Positions 36,877 to 52,225 of a stretch of 64,000 nt of DNA are shown in pieces. Source of the DNA: Astragalus membranaceus (lineage: Eukaryota; Streptophyta; Magnoliopsida; Fabales; Fabaceae). The translations under genes and the position numbers were made by a program. How positions within the stretch are numbered: position 1 is the stretch's first letter; each line of letters starts with the position of its first letter. Location: NCBI GenBank assembly GCA_039519185.1, contig CM076847.1:77401747-77465746 (forward strand), written 5' to 3'. Under the pieces are notes generated by a model, which was not told where the DNA came from, ran no database searches, and saw nothing but the letters and a program-made list of their open reading frames with translations.

Positions 36877-37500
36877 ACAGCAACCCTTGCCTTTGTAGAT
36901 GAAACCATGATTTGTGCAGACTGGCCTTAAGCCCTGCGAAGGATGAAGCTTTTAATAATTGATATTAAACATGTAAAGACACAAACTGGAAGGCCTTTTT
37001 GGTACAAAAGTTCAATTATTCCCGAAAAAATTAAATTGTCAATCAAATTAGTTTTTGAGGAGGATTAAAATGTCCCTAAAAAGGACTAGTTTAATCAACA
37101 TTTGAGGACCAAATTTCTACTTTTCCTTTATACAACTCTTCCTGTTTTTTCTCAATCACTAGTTTGGATATTGCTCTTTAATAAAATAAACAAGGTTTGC
37201 TTAAACGTGAAAAGTTAAGAATATGAAGTGCTTACAGTCCACCAACATGGTGTCAATAGCAAGTCCTCCATTGGTGTGGTCGTGAATAACCAGATCGCCA
37301 TCATACCATAGCTACATTCCAGTATAGTTTTTAGCACAAGGGATAAGTCCAAGTGAGAAAAGTGTCCTCCACCACATAGATAGAAAGCAACATCCTAAGG
37401 AACAAGCTTCCCTTTCTCTCATCCCTGCAGAATCCCCCACATTCCATTGTACCCTCTTTCATAGATCTTTCCCTCGGGTAAGGTACTCTCTCATAGATAA
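36877..37500 (-). pseudogene. ABCB1-like fragment A1, unit 4
   Basis: Copy with the exon from 37236 and the linker piece 36877-36933. No difference from unit 3 was noticed. Confidence 0.7.
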
Positions 37501-38850
37501 AGCGTTTGAAAAAGTAAAACTTCTAAATTAAAAAAGATTCAGAAAGGATATAAAAACAAAGTTTTTGAGAACAAAAGTTTTTAACATAAAATCTAAAAAC
37601 AAAGTTTGAAACACATACGAGCAACAATAGACGTTTAAAAAAAGATTCAAAAAATGCTTTTGAGAACCACATTCTTATAAAATAAGAAAACAAAGATTCA
37701 AAAAAAATGTTTAAAAAAGTATATAAAGACAAGTTTCAAAAGTTAGTTCTCAAAAACCTACTTTCAAAATAGTTTAAAACAATAAATTTTCTAAATAAGA
37801 AAAGATTTAGAAAGGGTCGACAAAACAGTTTTCGAAAACAAAAGTTTTTGACAGAAGATACAAATGCAACATTTCAAAAGAAAATTGAAATTGAAATGAG
37901 TATATAAAAACCAATTTCAAAAAAGTGGTGTATAAGGTTGGGTCCAAAAATTGGTTTCCCAAAAACTAGTTTTGATCAAGAGTTTGAAAAGGTGAAATTT
38001 TTTTAATGAGAAAAGATTTAGAAGGGATCTACAAACAAAAGTTTTTTGAGAACAGAAGTTTTTAAAAGAACATATAAAACATTGGTTCAAAAACAAACTG
38101 AATATAAAAACTAGTTTCAAAAGATGGTTCAATAAACCTAATCTAGATAAATGGTTTAAAAAAGCAAAACTTTATAAACTAAAAAACATATAAAGGGTCT
38201 AAAAAAGGTTATTTCAACACAAAATTTCTAACATAAAATATCAAAAAAAAATTCAAAAACAAGTAACTAAAATAGCAAAAACAAGTTCCAAAAATTACTC
38301 TCAAAAATCTAGTTTTTATTAAGAGTTTAGAAAAAGTGAAATTTTCTAAATGAGAAATAATCAAGCAGATCAAGCTAGTTCCACCGGGGCTCTAGCTCCA
38401 AGGATAGTGATTCAAAGAAATACTTACAATGCATATTTGAGAGTATCTTCAATAAACTTATCAACAGATAACTACTAGTCAGATCATTCTTTAGTGAACT
38501 TCCAATAGGAACAGCTTACTATGACTTGTCAAGCGTCTTCAACAGGTTCTCTATCCTTCATCAAACTCTATTGTGAAACCTATTGATGGAGTAAAGAATG
38601 TCATCAAACAGAGTTGTCTATTCTAAATGCTTTCACAAAAGTAAACAACAATTATTACAAGGGGTGCTAAAAGAAATAAATGATTATATTCGGAAAGATT
38701 CAGATATAGTATACAATTTTCAGATGTTAACTTTTGGCATTGTAATTAAAAGCAACAGAATTTATTTCCATAAACACATAAAAACATGTCAAACAGTTAT
38801 CCAACTGATCAACCAAAGCAAAAATAGAAAGTAATCAAGGGGAATATTAC

Positions 38851-39254
38851 CTACTACATTGCTGATAGAACCTCTGCATTTCATTTCCCACAAGTGCCCT
38901 ACTGGCCTTAAACAACTGCATTTCATTTCCTTCAGATTTGCACCACAGTCCTCCACCTGGCAAAGAGCTCGATCTGACATACTTCATCCTACTATTGGTT
39001 TTTTGTCATTCATACCATCCCAGCTTGCATGCTCCCTTTCCACCACTGGAGAGGCAATCCCAGCAAGCTTTAAGCTAAGGATACCCGCTTCCTCATTCAA
39101 ACCATCATCCTCCAGCACACCAACTCCCATTTTGGAGAAGCACTCCCAATCATTCCAATTCCATTCCAAAGACCTCTTCTCCATACCCCTCAAATCAGAG
39201 GAAGCACCCACGTCATAAAAATGATAAGCTTCAGCATCGAAATTTAGCCTCCAT
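38851..39254 (-). pseudogene. SPL1/12-like exon 1, copy S1, unit 4
   Basis: Same defects and variants as unit 3. Confidence 0.75.
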
Positions 39255-40545
39255 GATCGCAACTCAAAACTCTTCAACACAAATTACTACCCCTGAATTA
39301 AGTTAAAGTTCGAAATTAGCATATTGAATGACAATCAAATTAGCCTCAGAATTCATCCCCAACAGTTGAGAAAGAGCACGCCCACCCAACCATGGCTCCA
39401 ATTAAGGCAACCTACACGGCTAATTAGGGGCAACAAATCACCAACCATTCCAAATATCCCAACTCAACTACTGCAACAGAAACCATGCTCAGCTCAGAGT
39501 ACAGAGAAACAAACTCTTCCTTCCTATTTTAATAAAATATTATATTAAAAAAATACGGGAAAAAATTAAAAAAAGAAAAACGAGAGATGGAGACTAAAAT
39601 TATGATACCTGTCATGGTCCATTTCCCTTCTCCCAATGTCGCTATCCTGGTGGTTCTCAAAAGCCAAGTCTAGAAAAATGGTTTGAAAGAGTAAAATTTT
39701 ATAAACAAACAAAGATTTTAGAAAGGGCATGAAAAAAGCTTTTGAGAATAACATTTTTTACATAAAGATAGAAAATTAATGTTTCAAAAAAGAAAGAAAA
39801 AACAATTTCCAAAAATTGGTTCTCAAAAACCTAGTTTTGAAACAGAGAATGAAAAAGTAAAATTTTCTAAGAGAAAAAATGATTTAGAAAGAACCTACAA
39901 ACAAAGTTTTTGAGAACAACAGTTTTTAACAGAAGACAAAAAAATAAAGTTTTAAAAAATAAATAGGAATAACTGAAAATTAGTTCAAAAATAAGTGCAC
40001 AAAAATCTAGTTTCGATAAATGGTTTCAAAAAGTAAAATTTTATAAACTAAAAAGACTTAGAAAGTATCTAAAAAAAATCTGAGTTAAGAATGCATATTT
40101 GTCTGATCATCCTTTACTGAATTTCCCTTAGGAAAAGCTTATCATGACCTGCCAAGCGTCCTCGATAGGTCCTCTTTCCTTCCTCAAACTTGAAATATGA
40201 GAAACCTATTGAAGGAGTAAAGAATCTCATGAAATAGAGTTGTCCACTCTGAATGCTTGCATAAAAGTTACTAACAAATTATTACACAGGGGAATGCTAA
40301 AATAAATAAAATAATTATATTTAGTCATTATTTAGATATAGTTTACAATTTTCTGATATCTGTTACATTTTGGTATTTGTAATTAATAGCAGCAGCATTT
40401 ATTTCCTTGAACACGTGAAAACATGTCCAACTGATCAACCAAAACAAAAATAGAAAGCAATTAAGAATGGGAAAATTACCTACCAAATTGCTAACAAAAC
40501 CTCTGAATATCATTTTCCCACAAGTGCCCATCACAATCAATTAGC

Positions 40546-40969
40546 CTACTACATTGCTGATAGAACCTCTGCATTGCTGATAGAACCTCTGCATTTCATT
40601 TCCCACAAGTGCCCTACTGGCCTTAAACAACTGCATTTCATTTCCTTCAGATTTGCACCACAGTCCTCCACCTGACAAAGAGCTCGATCTGACATACTTC
40701 ATCCTACTATTGGTTTTTTGTCATTCATACCATCCCAGCTTGCATGCTCCCTTTCCACCACTGGAGAGGCAATCCCAGCAAGCTTTAAGCTAAGGATACC
40801 CGCTTCCCCATTCAAACCATCATCCTCCAGCACACCAACTCCTGTTTTGGAGAAGCACTCCCAATCATTCCAATTCCATTCCAAAGACCTCTTTTCCATA
40901 CCCCTCAAATCAGAGGAAGCACCCACGTCATAAAAATGATAAGCTTCAGCATCGAAATTTAGCCTCCAT
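40546..40969 (-). pseudogene. SPL1/12-like exon 1, copy S2, unit 4
   Basis: Same as unit 1 S2, including the ~20-bp duplication. Confidence 0.7.
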
Positions 40970-42905
40970 GATTAGCATCTTGAATGACAATCAAATTAGC
41001 CTCAGAACACATCCCCAACAGTTGAGAAAGAGAACGCCCAGCCAACCATGGTTCCAATTAAGGGCAACCTACACGGCTAACTAGGGGCAACAAATCACCA
41101 ACCATTCCAAATATCCCAAGTCAACTACTGTAACAGAAACCATGCTCAGCTCAGAGTACAGAGAAACAAACTCTTCCTTCCTATTTTAATACAATACTAT
41201 ATTAAAAAAATACGGGAAAAAAATTAAAAAAAGAAAAACGAGAGATGGAGACTAAAATTATGATACCTGTCATGGTCCATTTCCCTTCTCCCAATGTCGC
41301 TATCCTGGTGGTTCTCAAAAGCCAAGTCTAGAAAAATGGTTTGAAAGAGTAAAATTTTATAAACAAACAAAGATTTTAGAAAGGGCATGAAAAAAGCTTT
41401 TGAGAATAACATTTTTTACATAAAGATAGAAAATTAATATTTCAAAAAAGAAAGAAAAAACAATTTCCAAAAATTGGTTCTCAAAAACCTAGTTTTGAAA
41501 CAGAGAATGAAAAAGTAAAATTTTCTAAGAGAAAAAATGATTTAGAAAGAACCTACAAACAAAGTTTTTGAGAACAACAGTTTTTAACAGAAGACAAAAA
41601 AATAAAGTTTTAAAAAATAAATAGGAATAACTGAAAATTAGTTCAAAAATAAGTGCACAAAAATCTAGTTTCGATAAATGGTTTCAAAAAGTAAAATTTT
41701 ATAAACTAAAAGGACTTAGAAAGTATCTAAAAAAAATTCCGAGTTAAGAATGCATATTTGTCTGATCATCCTTTACTGAATTTCCATTAGGAAAAGCTTA
41801 TCATGACCTGCCAAGCGTCCTCGATAGGTCCTCTTTCCTTCCTCAAACTCTTGAAATATGAGAAACCTATTGAAGGAGTAAAGAATGTCATGAAATAGAG
41901 TTGTCCACTCTGAATGCTTGCATAAAAGTTACTAACAAATTATTACACAGGGGAATGCTAAAATAAATAAAATAATTATATTTAGTCGTTATTTAGATAT
42001 AGTTTACAATTTTCTGATATCTGTTACATTTTGGTATTTGTAATTAATAGCAGCAGCATTTATTTCCTTGAACACGTGAAAACATGTCAAACAATTATCC
42101 AACTGATCAACCAAAACAAAAATAGAAAGCAATTAAGAATGGGAAAATTACCTACCAAATTGCTAACAAAACCTCTGAATATCATTTTCCCACAAGTGCC
42201 CTTCACAATCAATTAGCCTTTCTAATTCTGGACTCCTGCCCTTTACAGTCAATTAGCCTCAGTACATCCCCTACAGTCCAGAAAGAGCACGGGTAACCCA
42301 CATAGCAAATTAGAAGCAACAAATCACCAACCATTCCATACTTCCCAAGTCACACCCCCTGTAACAGAAACCTATATCAGTTCAGAGTACAGAGAAACTA
42401 AACCTTCCTTACTATGTCAAAAAAAAGTATTAAAAATCACTGGAGAAAAAATTAAAAAGGAAAAAAGGAAGGAGACTAAAATTATGATACCTGTCATGGT
42501 GATGCTGATCCCAAGAGTATAGTTTCTCAAAGGGAAGAGATCTTTAATACGACACGAACAGTAAGAATAAGGAAGGTGCCAACAAAAATTCCTATCACCA
42601 CACCCACATTTTTTTTATTTTGCCCAGTTCTTACACTTCGTTTCATACCATTTAGCGGTACTGTTTATCAAATTGTGGTGGCAAACTCACCCGGCTCTTG
42701 GCTCAAAAGTCTTGTCTGTTGTCTCATCCATCTAAGCTTCAATGTCATAACATCAAAGCCATCTAGCAAAACTAGTCCTGTGATTACACAAACCACATTG
42801 GTTTTACTTTTTTACCCATCACAAACTCTTAATAATAAACAAGTTAAACTGAATACAATAAATCTTATTTTTTAAGGACATCTCATGAATGAGTTCATTG
42901 CATAC

Positions 42906-43811
42906 CAAAAGAAGGATCATAGAATCTCTCAATGGGGGACAAAACTGTACTCTTTCCCGAGCCGCTACTACCCACCAAAGCAATGGTATTTCCAGCAGGC
43001 ACGTTCAAGGAGGGTTTGTAAAGGATCAGAACCTCATACCTTGATGGGTATGAAAAGTTTAAGTTTTCCAGCTCCACTAGTCCTGTTATAGTCTCTTAAC
43101 TCCAAACCAGATTCACCCCTTTTGTGTATACTTGAATTGTGACCAACAACATGGAAGTTTTCTGCAACAGCAACTCTTGCCTTTCTAAACGCAACCATGA
43201 TTCGTGCAGACTGGCCATAAGCCCTGCGGAGAATGAAATTCTTACTAATTGAGATTAAACAAGTAAAGACACAAACTAACAGACCTATTTGGTCCAAAAG
43301 CTCAATTATTTCCGAAAAATTTAAAATGTCAATCAAATTAGTTTTTGAGGAGGATTAAAATGTCCCAAAAAAGGACTAGTTTAATCAACATTTGTGGACC
43401 AAACTTATACTTTTCCTTTATACACTCTTCGTGTTTTTTCCCATTCACTAGTTTGGACTTTGTTCTTTAATATGATAAACAAGGTTTGCTAAAACGAGAA
43501 AAATTAAGAAAATAAAGTGCTTACAATCCACCTACATGGTGTCCATAGAATGTCCTCCACTGGTGTGGTGGTTAATAACCAGATCGCCATCATACCATAG
43601 CTAGATAGCAGTACAGTTTTTAGCATAAAGGATAAGTCCAAGTGAGAAGAGTGTCTGCCACCACATAGATAGAAAGCAACGCAAAGCAACACCCTAAGGA
43701 ACAAGCTTCCCTTTCCCTGCATTCCCACCCAGCCAACAATAGCGTCCCTGCAGAATCCCCCACATCCAACAGTACCCTCTTTCATAGATCTTTCCCTCGG
43801 GTAAGGTACTC
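42906..43811 (-). pseudogene. ABCB1-like exons A2, unit 4
   Basis: Same as units 1 and 3: Walker A intact, one-base insertion present, splice sites retained. Confidence 0.8.
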
Positions 43812-45240
43812 GTTCATAGATAAATCATTTGAAAAAGTAATACAAAAGATTCAGAAAGATTAAAAAAGAATATAAAAGAAAAGATATAATAAATTTTTGA
43901 GAACAAAAGTTCTTAACATAAAAAAGATTCAGAAAGGATCTAAAAACAAAGTTTTTGAGAACAAAAGTTTTTAACATAAAATCTCGAAAACAAAGTGAGA
44001 AGAATATATAATAATAAGCTTCAAAAATCAGTTCTAAAAAGGAAAAAACTTAGATACACCCTAGGTACTGGTGGTGTTGTACTTTAAAGAAAAAGTAGGA
44101 AAATTGCCACTAACCACCGGGCAGTTGTATTGGTACAAATGTAATTTTATTGTTTTTTAAAAAAAGGGGGTTTGGTAATGTAACAAAGTATTGCTCTTCT
44201 AAAACACCTAGCTTAGAAAAATGGTTTGAAAAATTATAATTTTATAAACAAAAAAGATTTAGAAAGTAACTAAAACAAGCTTTTGAGAACAAAACTTTTT
44301 AACATAAGATATAAAAACAAAGTTTGAAACACAAAAATCTAAGAAACTGTATAAAAACAAACTTCCAAAATCGGTTCCCAAAAACTTAGGCTAGATAAAA
44401 TGTTTGAAAGAGTACATTTTTATACACTAAAAACGATTGAGAAAGGGTCTGAAAAAAAGGTTTTTGAGAACCACGTTATTATAAAATAGGAAAACAAAGT
44501 ATCAAAAAAAGTTTAAAAAATTATATAAAGACCAATTCCAAAAATTAGTTCTCAAAAACCTACTTGTAACACATTTTAAAAACATTAAATTTTCTTAATA
44601 AAAAAAGAATTACAAAGGATCTACAAAAAAGTTTTCGAGAACAGAAGTTCTTAATAGAAGAAACAGAACCAGTTTCAAAAGATGGTTCAATAAACCTAGT
44701 CTAGAAAAATTGTTTGAAAAAGTAAAACTTCATAAACTAAATGATTTAGAAAGGGTCTAAAAAAAAACAAGTTCCAAAAATGATTCTAAGAAATACTTAC
44801 AATGCATATGTGAGAGTATCTTCAATAAACTTATCAACAGATAACTACTAGTCCGATCATCCTTTAGTGAACTTCCATTAGGAACAGCTTACTATGACCT
44901 GTCAAGCGTCTTCGACAGGTTCTCTTTCCTTCATCAAACTCTTGAAGAATGTGAAACCTATTGATGGAGTAAACAATGTCATCAAATAGAGCTATCTAAT
45001 CTAAATGCTTGCACAAAAGTAAATAACGAATTATTACACAAGGGAGTGCTAAAAGAAAAAATAATTTTATTCGGCAGGATTCAGATATAGTTTACAATTT
45101 CTAGATATCTGTTACATTATGCTACTGTAATTAAGAGTAACAACATTTATTTCCTTAAACACATACGAAAACATGTGAAACAATTATCCAACTGATCAAC
45201 CAAAGCAAAAATAGAACGCAATCAAGACGGGGGAAATTAC

Positions 45241-45570
45241 CTACTACATTCCTGACAGAACCTCTGCATCTCATTTCCCACAAGTGTCGTACTGGCCTTT
45301 GACGTCTGCATTTCATTTCCCCCAGATCTGCACCATAGTCTCCCACCTGTCCTGACAAACAGCTTGATTTGACGTACTACAACCTACTCTTGGTTTTTTC
45401 CCATTCATACAATCCCAGCTTTCAATATCCCTTTCCACAACTGGAGAAGCATTCCCAGCAAGCTTTAAGCTAAGGATGCTTGCTTCCTCATTCAAACCAT
45501 CATCCTCCAGCACAATAACTCTCCTTTTCCTCTCTTCTTCCTTGTTCCACTTAGGATTCTCCCAGCACAA
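45241..45570 (-). pseudogene. SPL1/12-like exon 1, copy S3, unit 4
   Basis: Same as unit 3. Confidence 0.75.
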
Positions 45571-47444
45571 TAACAGGAAGAAGAGCTGTTAGTTAGAGGA
45601 AACACCAGCCACTGGATCCCATACCTAAGAGGAAAAAACTGTTTTACCACTCCCACACCATCTTCCTGCCCTCGCGGCTAGCTATGACCAAACCACCATC
45701 ACATCCCCGATCATTCAAATTCCATTGCAAAGAAATCACCATCCCATCCCCGATCATTCAAATTCCATTCCAAAGACCTCTTATCCATAACCCTCAAATC
45801 AGAGGAAGCACCCACACCATAAAAATGATAAGCTTCAGCACAAATGACTACCCCTAAATTAAATTAAATTACAAAATTAGTAGCTTGAATCACAGTCAAT
45901 TAGCCTCAGCTCATCCCCAACAGACGAGAAAGAGCACACGCACGCAACCATGGTTCCAATTAAGGGCAACCCAGATTCATCCAAGCTTGCAGTCTCCATT
46001 TCCACCACTGGAGAAGAACTCCGAATCCTTCCAATTCCATTCCAAAGACCTCTTCTTCATACCCCTCAAATCAGAGGCAACACCCACGCCATAAAAATGA
46101 TAAGCTTCAGCACCGAAATTTAGCCTCCATGATCGCAACCCAAAACTCCTCAACACAAATTACTACCCCTAAATTAAGTTAAAGTTCGAAATTAGCAGCT
46201 TGAAAGACAATGAATTAGCCTCAGAATTCATCCCCAACAGTTGAGAAAGAGCACGCGCACCCAACCATGGTTCCAATTAAGGGAAACGTACACAGCTAAT
46301 TAGAGGCAACAAATCACCAACCATTCCAAATTTCCCAAGTCAACTACTGTAACAGAAACCAAGCTCAGCTCAGAGTACAGAGAAACAAACTCTTCCTTCC
46401 TATTTTAATAAAAAACATGGGAAAAAAATTAAAAAAAGAAAAACGAGAGATGGAGACTAAAATTATGATACCTTTCATGGTCCATTTCCTTCCTCCCAAT
46501 GTCGCTATCCTGGTGGTTCTCCAAAATTGGTTCTCAAAAGCCAAGTCTAGATAAATGGTTTGAAAGAGTAAAATTCTATAAACTAACAAAGATTTTAGAA
46601 AGGGCATGAAAAAAGCTTTTGAGAATAACATTTTTTACATAAGATAGAAAATTAATGTTTCAAAAAAGAAAGAAAACAATTTCCAAAAATTGGTTCTCAA
46701 AAACCTAGTTTTGAAACAGAGATTGAAAAGTAAAACTTTCTAAGAGAAAAAATGATACAAACAAAGTTTTTGAGAACAGGTTTTAACAGAAGACAAAAAA
46801 ATAAAGTTTTAAAAAATAATTAGGAGTAACCGAAAAGAAGTTCAAAAATTTAGTTTCGAAAAATGGTTTCAAAAAGTAAAATTTTATAAACTAAAAAAGA
46901 CTTAGAAAGAATCTAAAAAAAATTATGAGTTAAGAATGCATATTTGTCTGATGATCTTTTACTGAATTTCCATTAGGAAAAGCTTATTATGACATGCCAA
47001 GCGTCTTTGATAGATTCTCTTTCCTTCCTCAAACTCTTGAAAACTGTGAAACCTATTGAAGGAGTAAAGAATGTCATGAAATAGAGTTGTCCACTCTAAA
47101 TGCTTGCATAAAAGTTAATAACAAATTATTACACAGGGGAATGCTAAAATAAATAAAATAATTATATTTAGTCCTTATTTAGATATAGTTTACAATTTTC
47201 TGATATCTGATACATTTGGTATTTGTAACTAATAGCAGCAGCATTTATTTCCTTGAACACGTGAAAACATGTCAAACAATTATCCAATTGATCAACCAAA
47301 ACAAAAATAGAAAGCAATTAAAAATGGGAAAATTACCTACCAAATTCCTGACACTGACTGAACCTCTGAATTTCATTTTCCAACAAGTGCCCTTTCCAGG
47401 GTGGGCAGGCTCACATAGCAACCAGGGTTCCAATTAAGAGCAAC

Positions 47445-47824
47445 TGATAGATACCAGAATTCCTCATCACTCAATAGAACAATTAAACCCGTATATTAAT
47501 GGTGGTAAACGGAAATTACAACCTAAATGATAAACTAGGCAATTCGAGAAGCCTAGGGTCTCCCAGAAGGCTCTATAGAGGCCTAATCTCTCCCAAAGGA
47601 ATAACTTCCCAAATTCATACTTGCTTCCCCTAATAACTGAACAATACAATATATACAACAAAAGACAGCCCCTGACAGTTACTACAACACAAAAGTAACC
47701 GCCCACAAGATAGTAACCGCCAACCAGACAATAACCGCCCAATATATTTATTTAATATTTTAATACCCTATCATTACTCGCCCCATAAACATTCACCTTG
47801 TCCTCAAGGTGAAGATAACAATGA
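47445..47824 (-). mobile_element. Truncated Ty3/gypsy 3' end, unit 4/5 junction
   Basis: LTR 47445-47773 (329 bp) plus the pol tail, same breakpoint. No further copy follows unit 5. Confidence 0.85.
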
Positions 47825-47948
47825 CAAAATAGAAACGGAGAAATGCCTTCAAATCACAATCAATTACTCAAAGAGAAAATAGAGAACGAAGCAACTAGAA
47901 AGAATTAAAAAAAATAAAAAAGAAAGACGGAGACTAAAATTATGATAC

Positions 47949-48104
47949 CTGTCATGATCCTTTTCGTTCCTCTCCCAGTCCCTATCCCGGCGTCGATCCC
48001 TTTCTTTCATCCCATCCCGATCTCTGCCTATCTCCTTCTCTCCTTTCGTTTCTTTGTCTCCCTCCTTTTTTTGAAGATTCTTTATCATAATCACAAGATT
48101 CACA
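47949..48104 (-). pseudogene. RD/RE-rich exon, unit 5
   Basis: 156-bp copy, same reading and variant as units 3 and 4, with both splice sites retained. Confidence 0.65.
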
Positions 48105-48555
48105 CTGCCTAAATAGAAACAGAGAAATACCTTCAATCACAATCAATTACTCAAAGAGAAAAGGGGGAAAAGATCTTTCTATAGTAGACAGTAGCTTGTA
48201 GACTGAAAGAGGTTGTAATATATCGAACCCTAACTATTTAGATATAGTTTACAATTTTCTGATATCTGTTACTTTTGGTATTTGTAATTATTAATAGCAA
48301 AAGCATTTATTTCCTAAAACACATGAAAACATGTCAAGCACTTATCCAATTGATCAACCAAAGCAAATATAGAGACCAATCAAGAATGGGAAATTTACCT
48401 ACTACATTGCTGACCGAACATTTGCATTTCATGTCCCACAAGTGCCCTTCACGATCAATTAGCGTTTCTGGACTCTTGTCCTTCACAGTCAATTAGCCTC
48501 AGTCCATCCCCTACAGTCCGGAAAGAGCACATGCTAACAACCATGGTTCCGATTA

Positions 48556-49180
48556 ACAGCAACCCTTGCCTTTGTAGATGAAACCATGATTTGTGCAGAC
48601 TGGCCTTAAGCCCTGCGAAGGATGAAGCTTTTAATAATTGATATTAAACATGTAAAGACACAAACTGGAAGGCCTTTTTGGTACAAAAGTTCAATTATTC
48701 CCGAAAAAATTAAATTGTCAATCAAATTAGTTTTTGAGGAGGATTAAAATGTCCCTAAAAAGGACTAGTTTAATCAACATTTGAGGACCAAATTTCTACT
48801 TTTCCTTTATACAACTCTTCCTGTTTTTTCTCAATCACTAGTTTGGATATTGCTCTTTAATAAAATAAACAAGGTTTGCTTAAACGTGAAAAGTTAAGAA
48901 TATGAAGTGCTTACAGTCCACCAACATGGTGTCAATAGCAAGTCCTCCATTGGTGTGGTCGTGAATAACCAGATCGCCATCATACCATAGCTACATTCCA
49001 GTATAGTTTTTAGCACAAGGGATAAGTCCAAGTGAGAAAAGTGTCCTCCACCACATAGATAGAAAGCAACATCCTAAGGAACAAGCTTCCCTTTCTCTCA
49101 TCCCTGCAGAATCCCCCACATTCCATTGTACCCTCTTTCATAGATCTTTCCCTCGGGTAAGGTACTCTCTCATAGATAAA
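48556..49180 (-). pseudogene. ABCB1-like fragment A1, unit 5
   Basis: Copy with the exon from 48915 and the linker piece 48556-48612. It lies in the part of unit 5 that is intact. Confidence 0.7.
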
Positions 49181-50528
49181 GCGTTTGAAAAAGTAAAACT
49201 TCTAAATTAAAAAAGATTCAGAAAGGATATAAAAACAAAGTTTTTGAGAACAAAAGTTTTTAACATAAAATCTAAAAACAAAGTTTGAAACACATACGAG
49301 CAACAATAGACGTTTAAAAAAAGATTCAAAAAATGCTTTTGAGAACCACATTCTTATAAAATAAGAAAACAAAGATTCAAAAAAATGTTTAAAAAAGTAT
49401 ATAAAGACAAGTTTCAAAAGTTAGTTCTCAAAAACCTACTTTCAAAATAGTTTAAAACAATAAATTTTCTAAATAAGAAAAGATTTAGAAAGGGTCGACA
49501 AAACAGTTTTCGAAAACAAAAGTTTTTGACAGAAGATACAAATGCAACATTTCAAAAGAAAATTGAAATTGAAATGAGTATATAAAAACCAATTTCAAAA
49601 AAGTGGTGTATAAGGTTGGGTCCAAAAATTGGTTTCCCAAAAACTAGTTTTGATCAAGAGTTTGAAAAGGTGAAATTTTTTTAATGAGAAAAGATTTAGA
49701 AGGGATCTACAAACAAAAGTTTTTTGAGAACAGAAGTTTTTAAAAGAACATATAAAACATTGGTTCAAAAACAAACTGAATATAAAAACTAGTTTCAAAA
49801 GATGGTTCAATAAACCTAATCTAGATAAATGGTTTAAAAAAGCAAAACTTTATAAACTAAAAAACATATAAAGGGTCTAAAAAAGGTTATTTCAACACAA
49901 AATTTCTAACATAAAATATCAAAAAAAAATTCAAAAACAAGTAACTAAAATAGCAAAAACAAGTTCCAAAAATTACTCTCAAAAATCTAGTTTTTATTAA
50001 GAGTTTAGAAAAAGTGAAATTTTCTAAATGAGAAATAATCAAGCAGATCAAGCTAGTTCCACCGGGGCTCTAGCTCCAAGGATAGTGATTCAAAGAAATA
50101 CTTACAATGCATATTTGAGAGTATCTTCAATAAACTTATCAACAGATAACTACTAGTCAGATCATTCTTTAGTGAACTTCCAATAGGAACAGCTTACTAT
50201 GACTTGTCAAGCGTCTTCAACAGGTTCTCTATCCTTCATCAAACTCTATTGTGAAACCTATTGATGGAGTAAAGAATGTCATCAAACAGAGTTGTCTATT
50301 CTAAATGCTTTCACAAAAGTAAACAACAATTATTACAAGGGGTGCTAAAAGAAATAAATGATTATATTCGGAAAGATTCAGATATAGTATACAATTTTCA
50401 GATGTTAACTTTTGGCATTGTAATTAAAAGCAACAGAATTTATTTCCATAAACACATAAAAACATGTCAAACAGTTATCCAACTGATCAACCAAAGCAAA
50501 AATAGAAAGTAATCAAGGGGAATATTAC

Positions 50529-50932
50529 CTACTACATTGCTGATAGAACCTCTGCATTTCATTTCCCACAAGTGCCCTACTGGCCTTAAACAACTGCATT
50601 TCATTTCCTTCAGATTTGCACCACAGTCCTCCACCTGGCAAAGAGCTCGATCTGACATACTTCATCCTACTATTGGTTTTTTGTCATTCATACCATCCCA
50701 GCTTGCATGCTCCCTTTCCACCACTGGAGAGGCAATCCCAGCAAGCTTTAAGCTAAGGATACCCGCTTCCTCATTCAAACCATCATCCTCCAGCACACCA
50801 ACTCCCATTTTGGAGAAGCACTCCCAATCATTCCAATTCCATTCCAAAGACCTCTTCTCCATACCCCTCAAATCAGAGGAAGCACCCACGTCATAAAAAT
50901 GATAAGCTTCAGCATCGAAATTTAGCCTCCAT
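50529..50932 (-). pseudogene. SPL1/12-like exon 1, copy S1, unit 5
   Basis: Same defects and variants as units 3 and 4. Confidence 0.75.
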
Positions 50933-52225
50933 GATCGCAACTCAAAACTCTTCAACACAAATTACTACCCCTGAATTAAGTTAAAGTTCGAAATTAGCAT
51001 ATTGAATGACAATCAAATTAGCCTCAGAATTCATCCCCAACAGTTGAGAAAGAGCACGCCCACCCAACCATGGCTCCAATTAAGGCAACCTACACGGCTA
51101 ATTAGGGGCAACAAATCACCAACCATTCCAAATATCCCAACTCAACTACTGCAACAGAAACCATGCTCAGCTCAGAGTACAGAGAAACAAACTCTTCCTT
51201 CCTATTTTAATAAAATATTATATTAAAAAAATACGGGAAAAAATTAAAAAAAGAAAAACGAGAGATGGAGACTAAAATTATGATACCTGTCATGGTCCAT
51301 TTCCCTTCTCCCAATGTCGCTATCCTGGTGGTTCTCAAAAGCCAAGTCTAGAAAAATGGTTTGAAAGAGTAAAATTTTATAAACAAACAAAGATTTTAGA
51401 AAGGGCATGAAAAAAGCTTTTGAGAATAACATTTTTTACATAAAGATAGAAAATTAATGTTTCAAAAAAGAAAGAAAAAACAATTTCCAAAAATTGGTTC
51501 TCAAAAACCTAGTTTTGAAACAGAGAATGAAAAAGTAAAATTTTCTAAGAGAAAAAATGATTTAGAAAGAACCTACAAACAAAGTTTTTGAGAACAACAG
51601 TTTTTAACAGAAGACAAAAAAATAAAGTTTTAAAAAATAAATAGGAATAACTGAAAATTAGTTCAAAAATAAGTGCACAAAAATCTAGTTTCGATAAATG
51701 GTTTCAAAAAGTAAAATTTTATAAACTAAAAAGACTTAGAAAGTATCTAAAAAAAATCTGAGTTAAGAATGCATATTTGTCTGATCATCCTTTACTGAAT
51801 TTCCCTTAGGAAAAGCTTATCATGACCTGCCAAGCGTCCTCGATAGGTCCTCTTTCCTTCCTCAAACTCTTGAAATATGAGAAACCTATTGAAGGAGTAA
51901 AGAATCTCATGAAATAGAGTTGTCCACTCTGAATGCTTGCATAAAAGTTACTAACAAATTATTACACAGGGGAATGCTAAAATAAATAAAATAATTATAT
52001 TTAGTCATTATTTAGATATAGTTTACAATTTTCTGATATCTGTTACATTTTGGTATTTGTAATTAATAGCAGCAGCATTTATTTCCTTGAACACGTGAAA
52101 ACATGTCCAACTGATCAACCAAAACAAAAATAGAAAGCAATTAAGAATGGGAAAATTACCTACCAAATTGCTAACAAAACCTCTGAATATCATTTTCCCA
52201 CAAGTGCCCTTCACAATCAATTAGC

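Larger units (their letters stand above)
36146..47824 (-). repeat. Tandem array unit 4 (11,679 bp)
   Basis: Full unit with the same fragment map. By eye the differences from unit 3 are few and include homopolymer length changes, which suggests recent duplication or homogenisation. Confidence 0.9.
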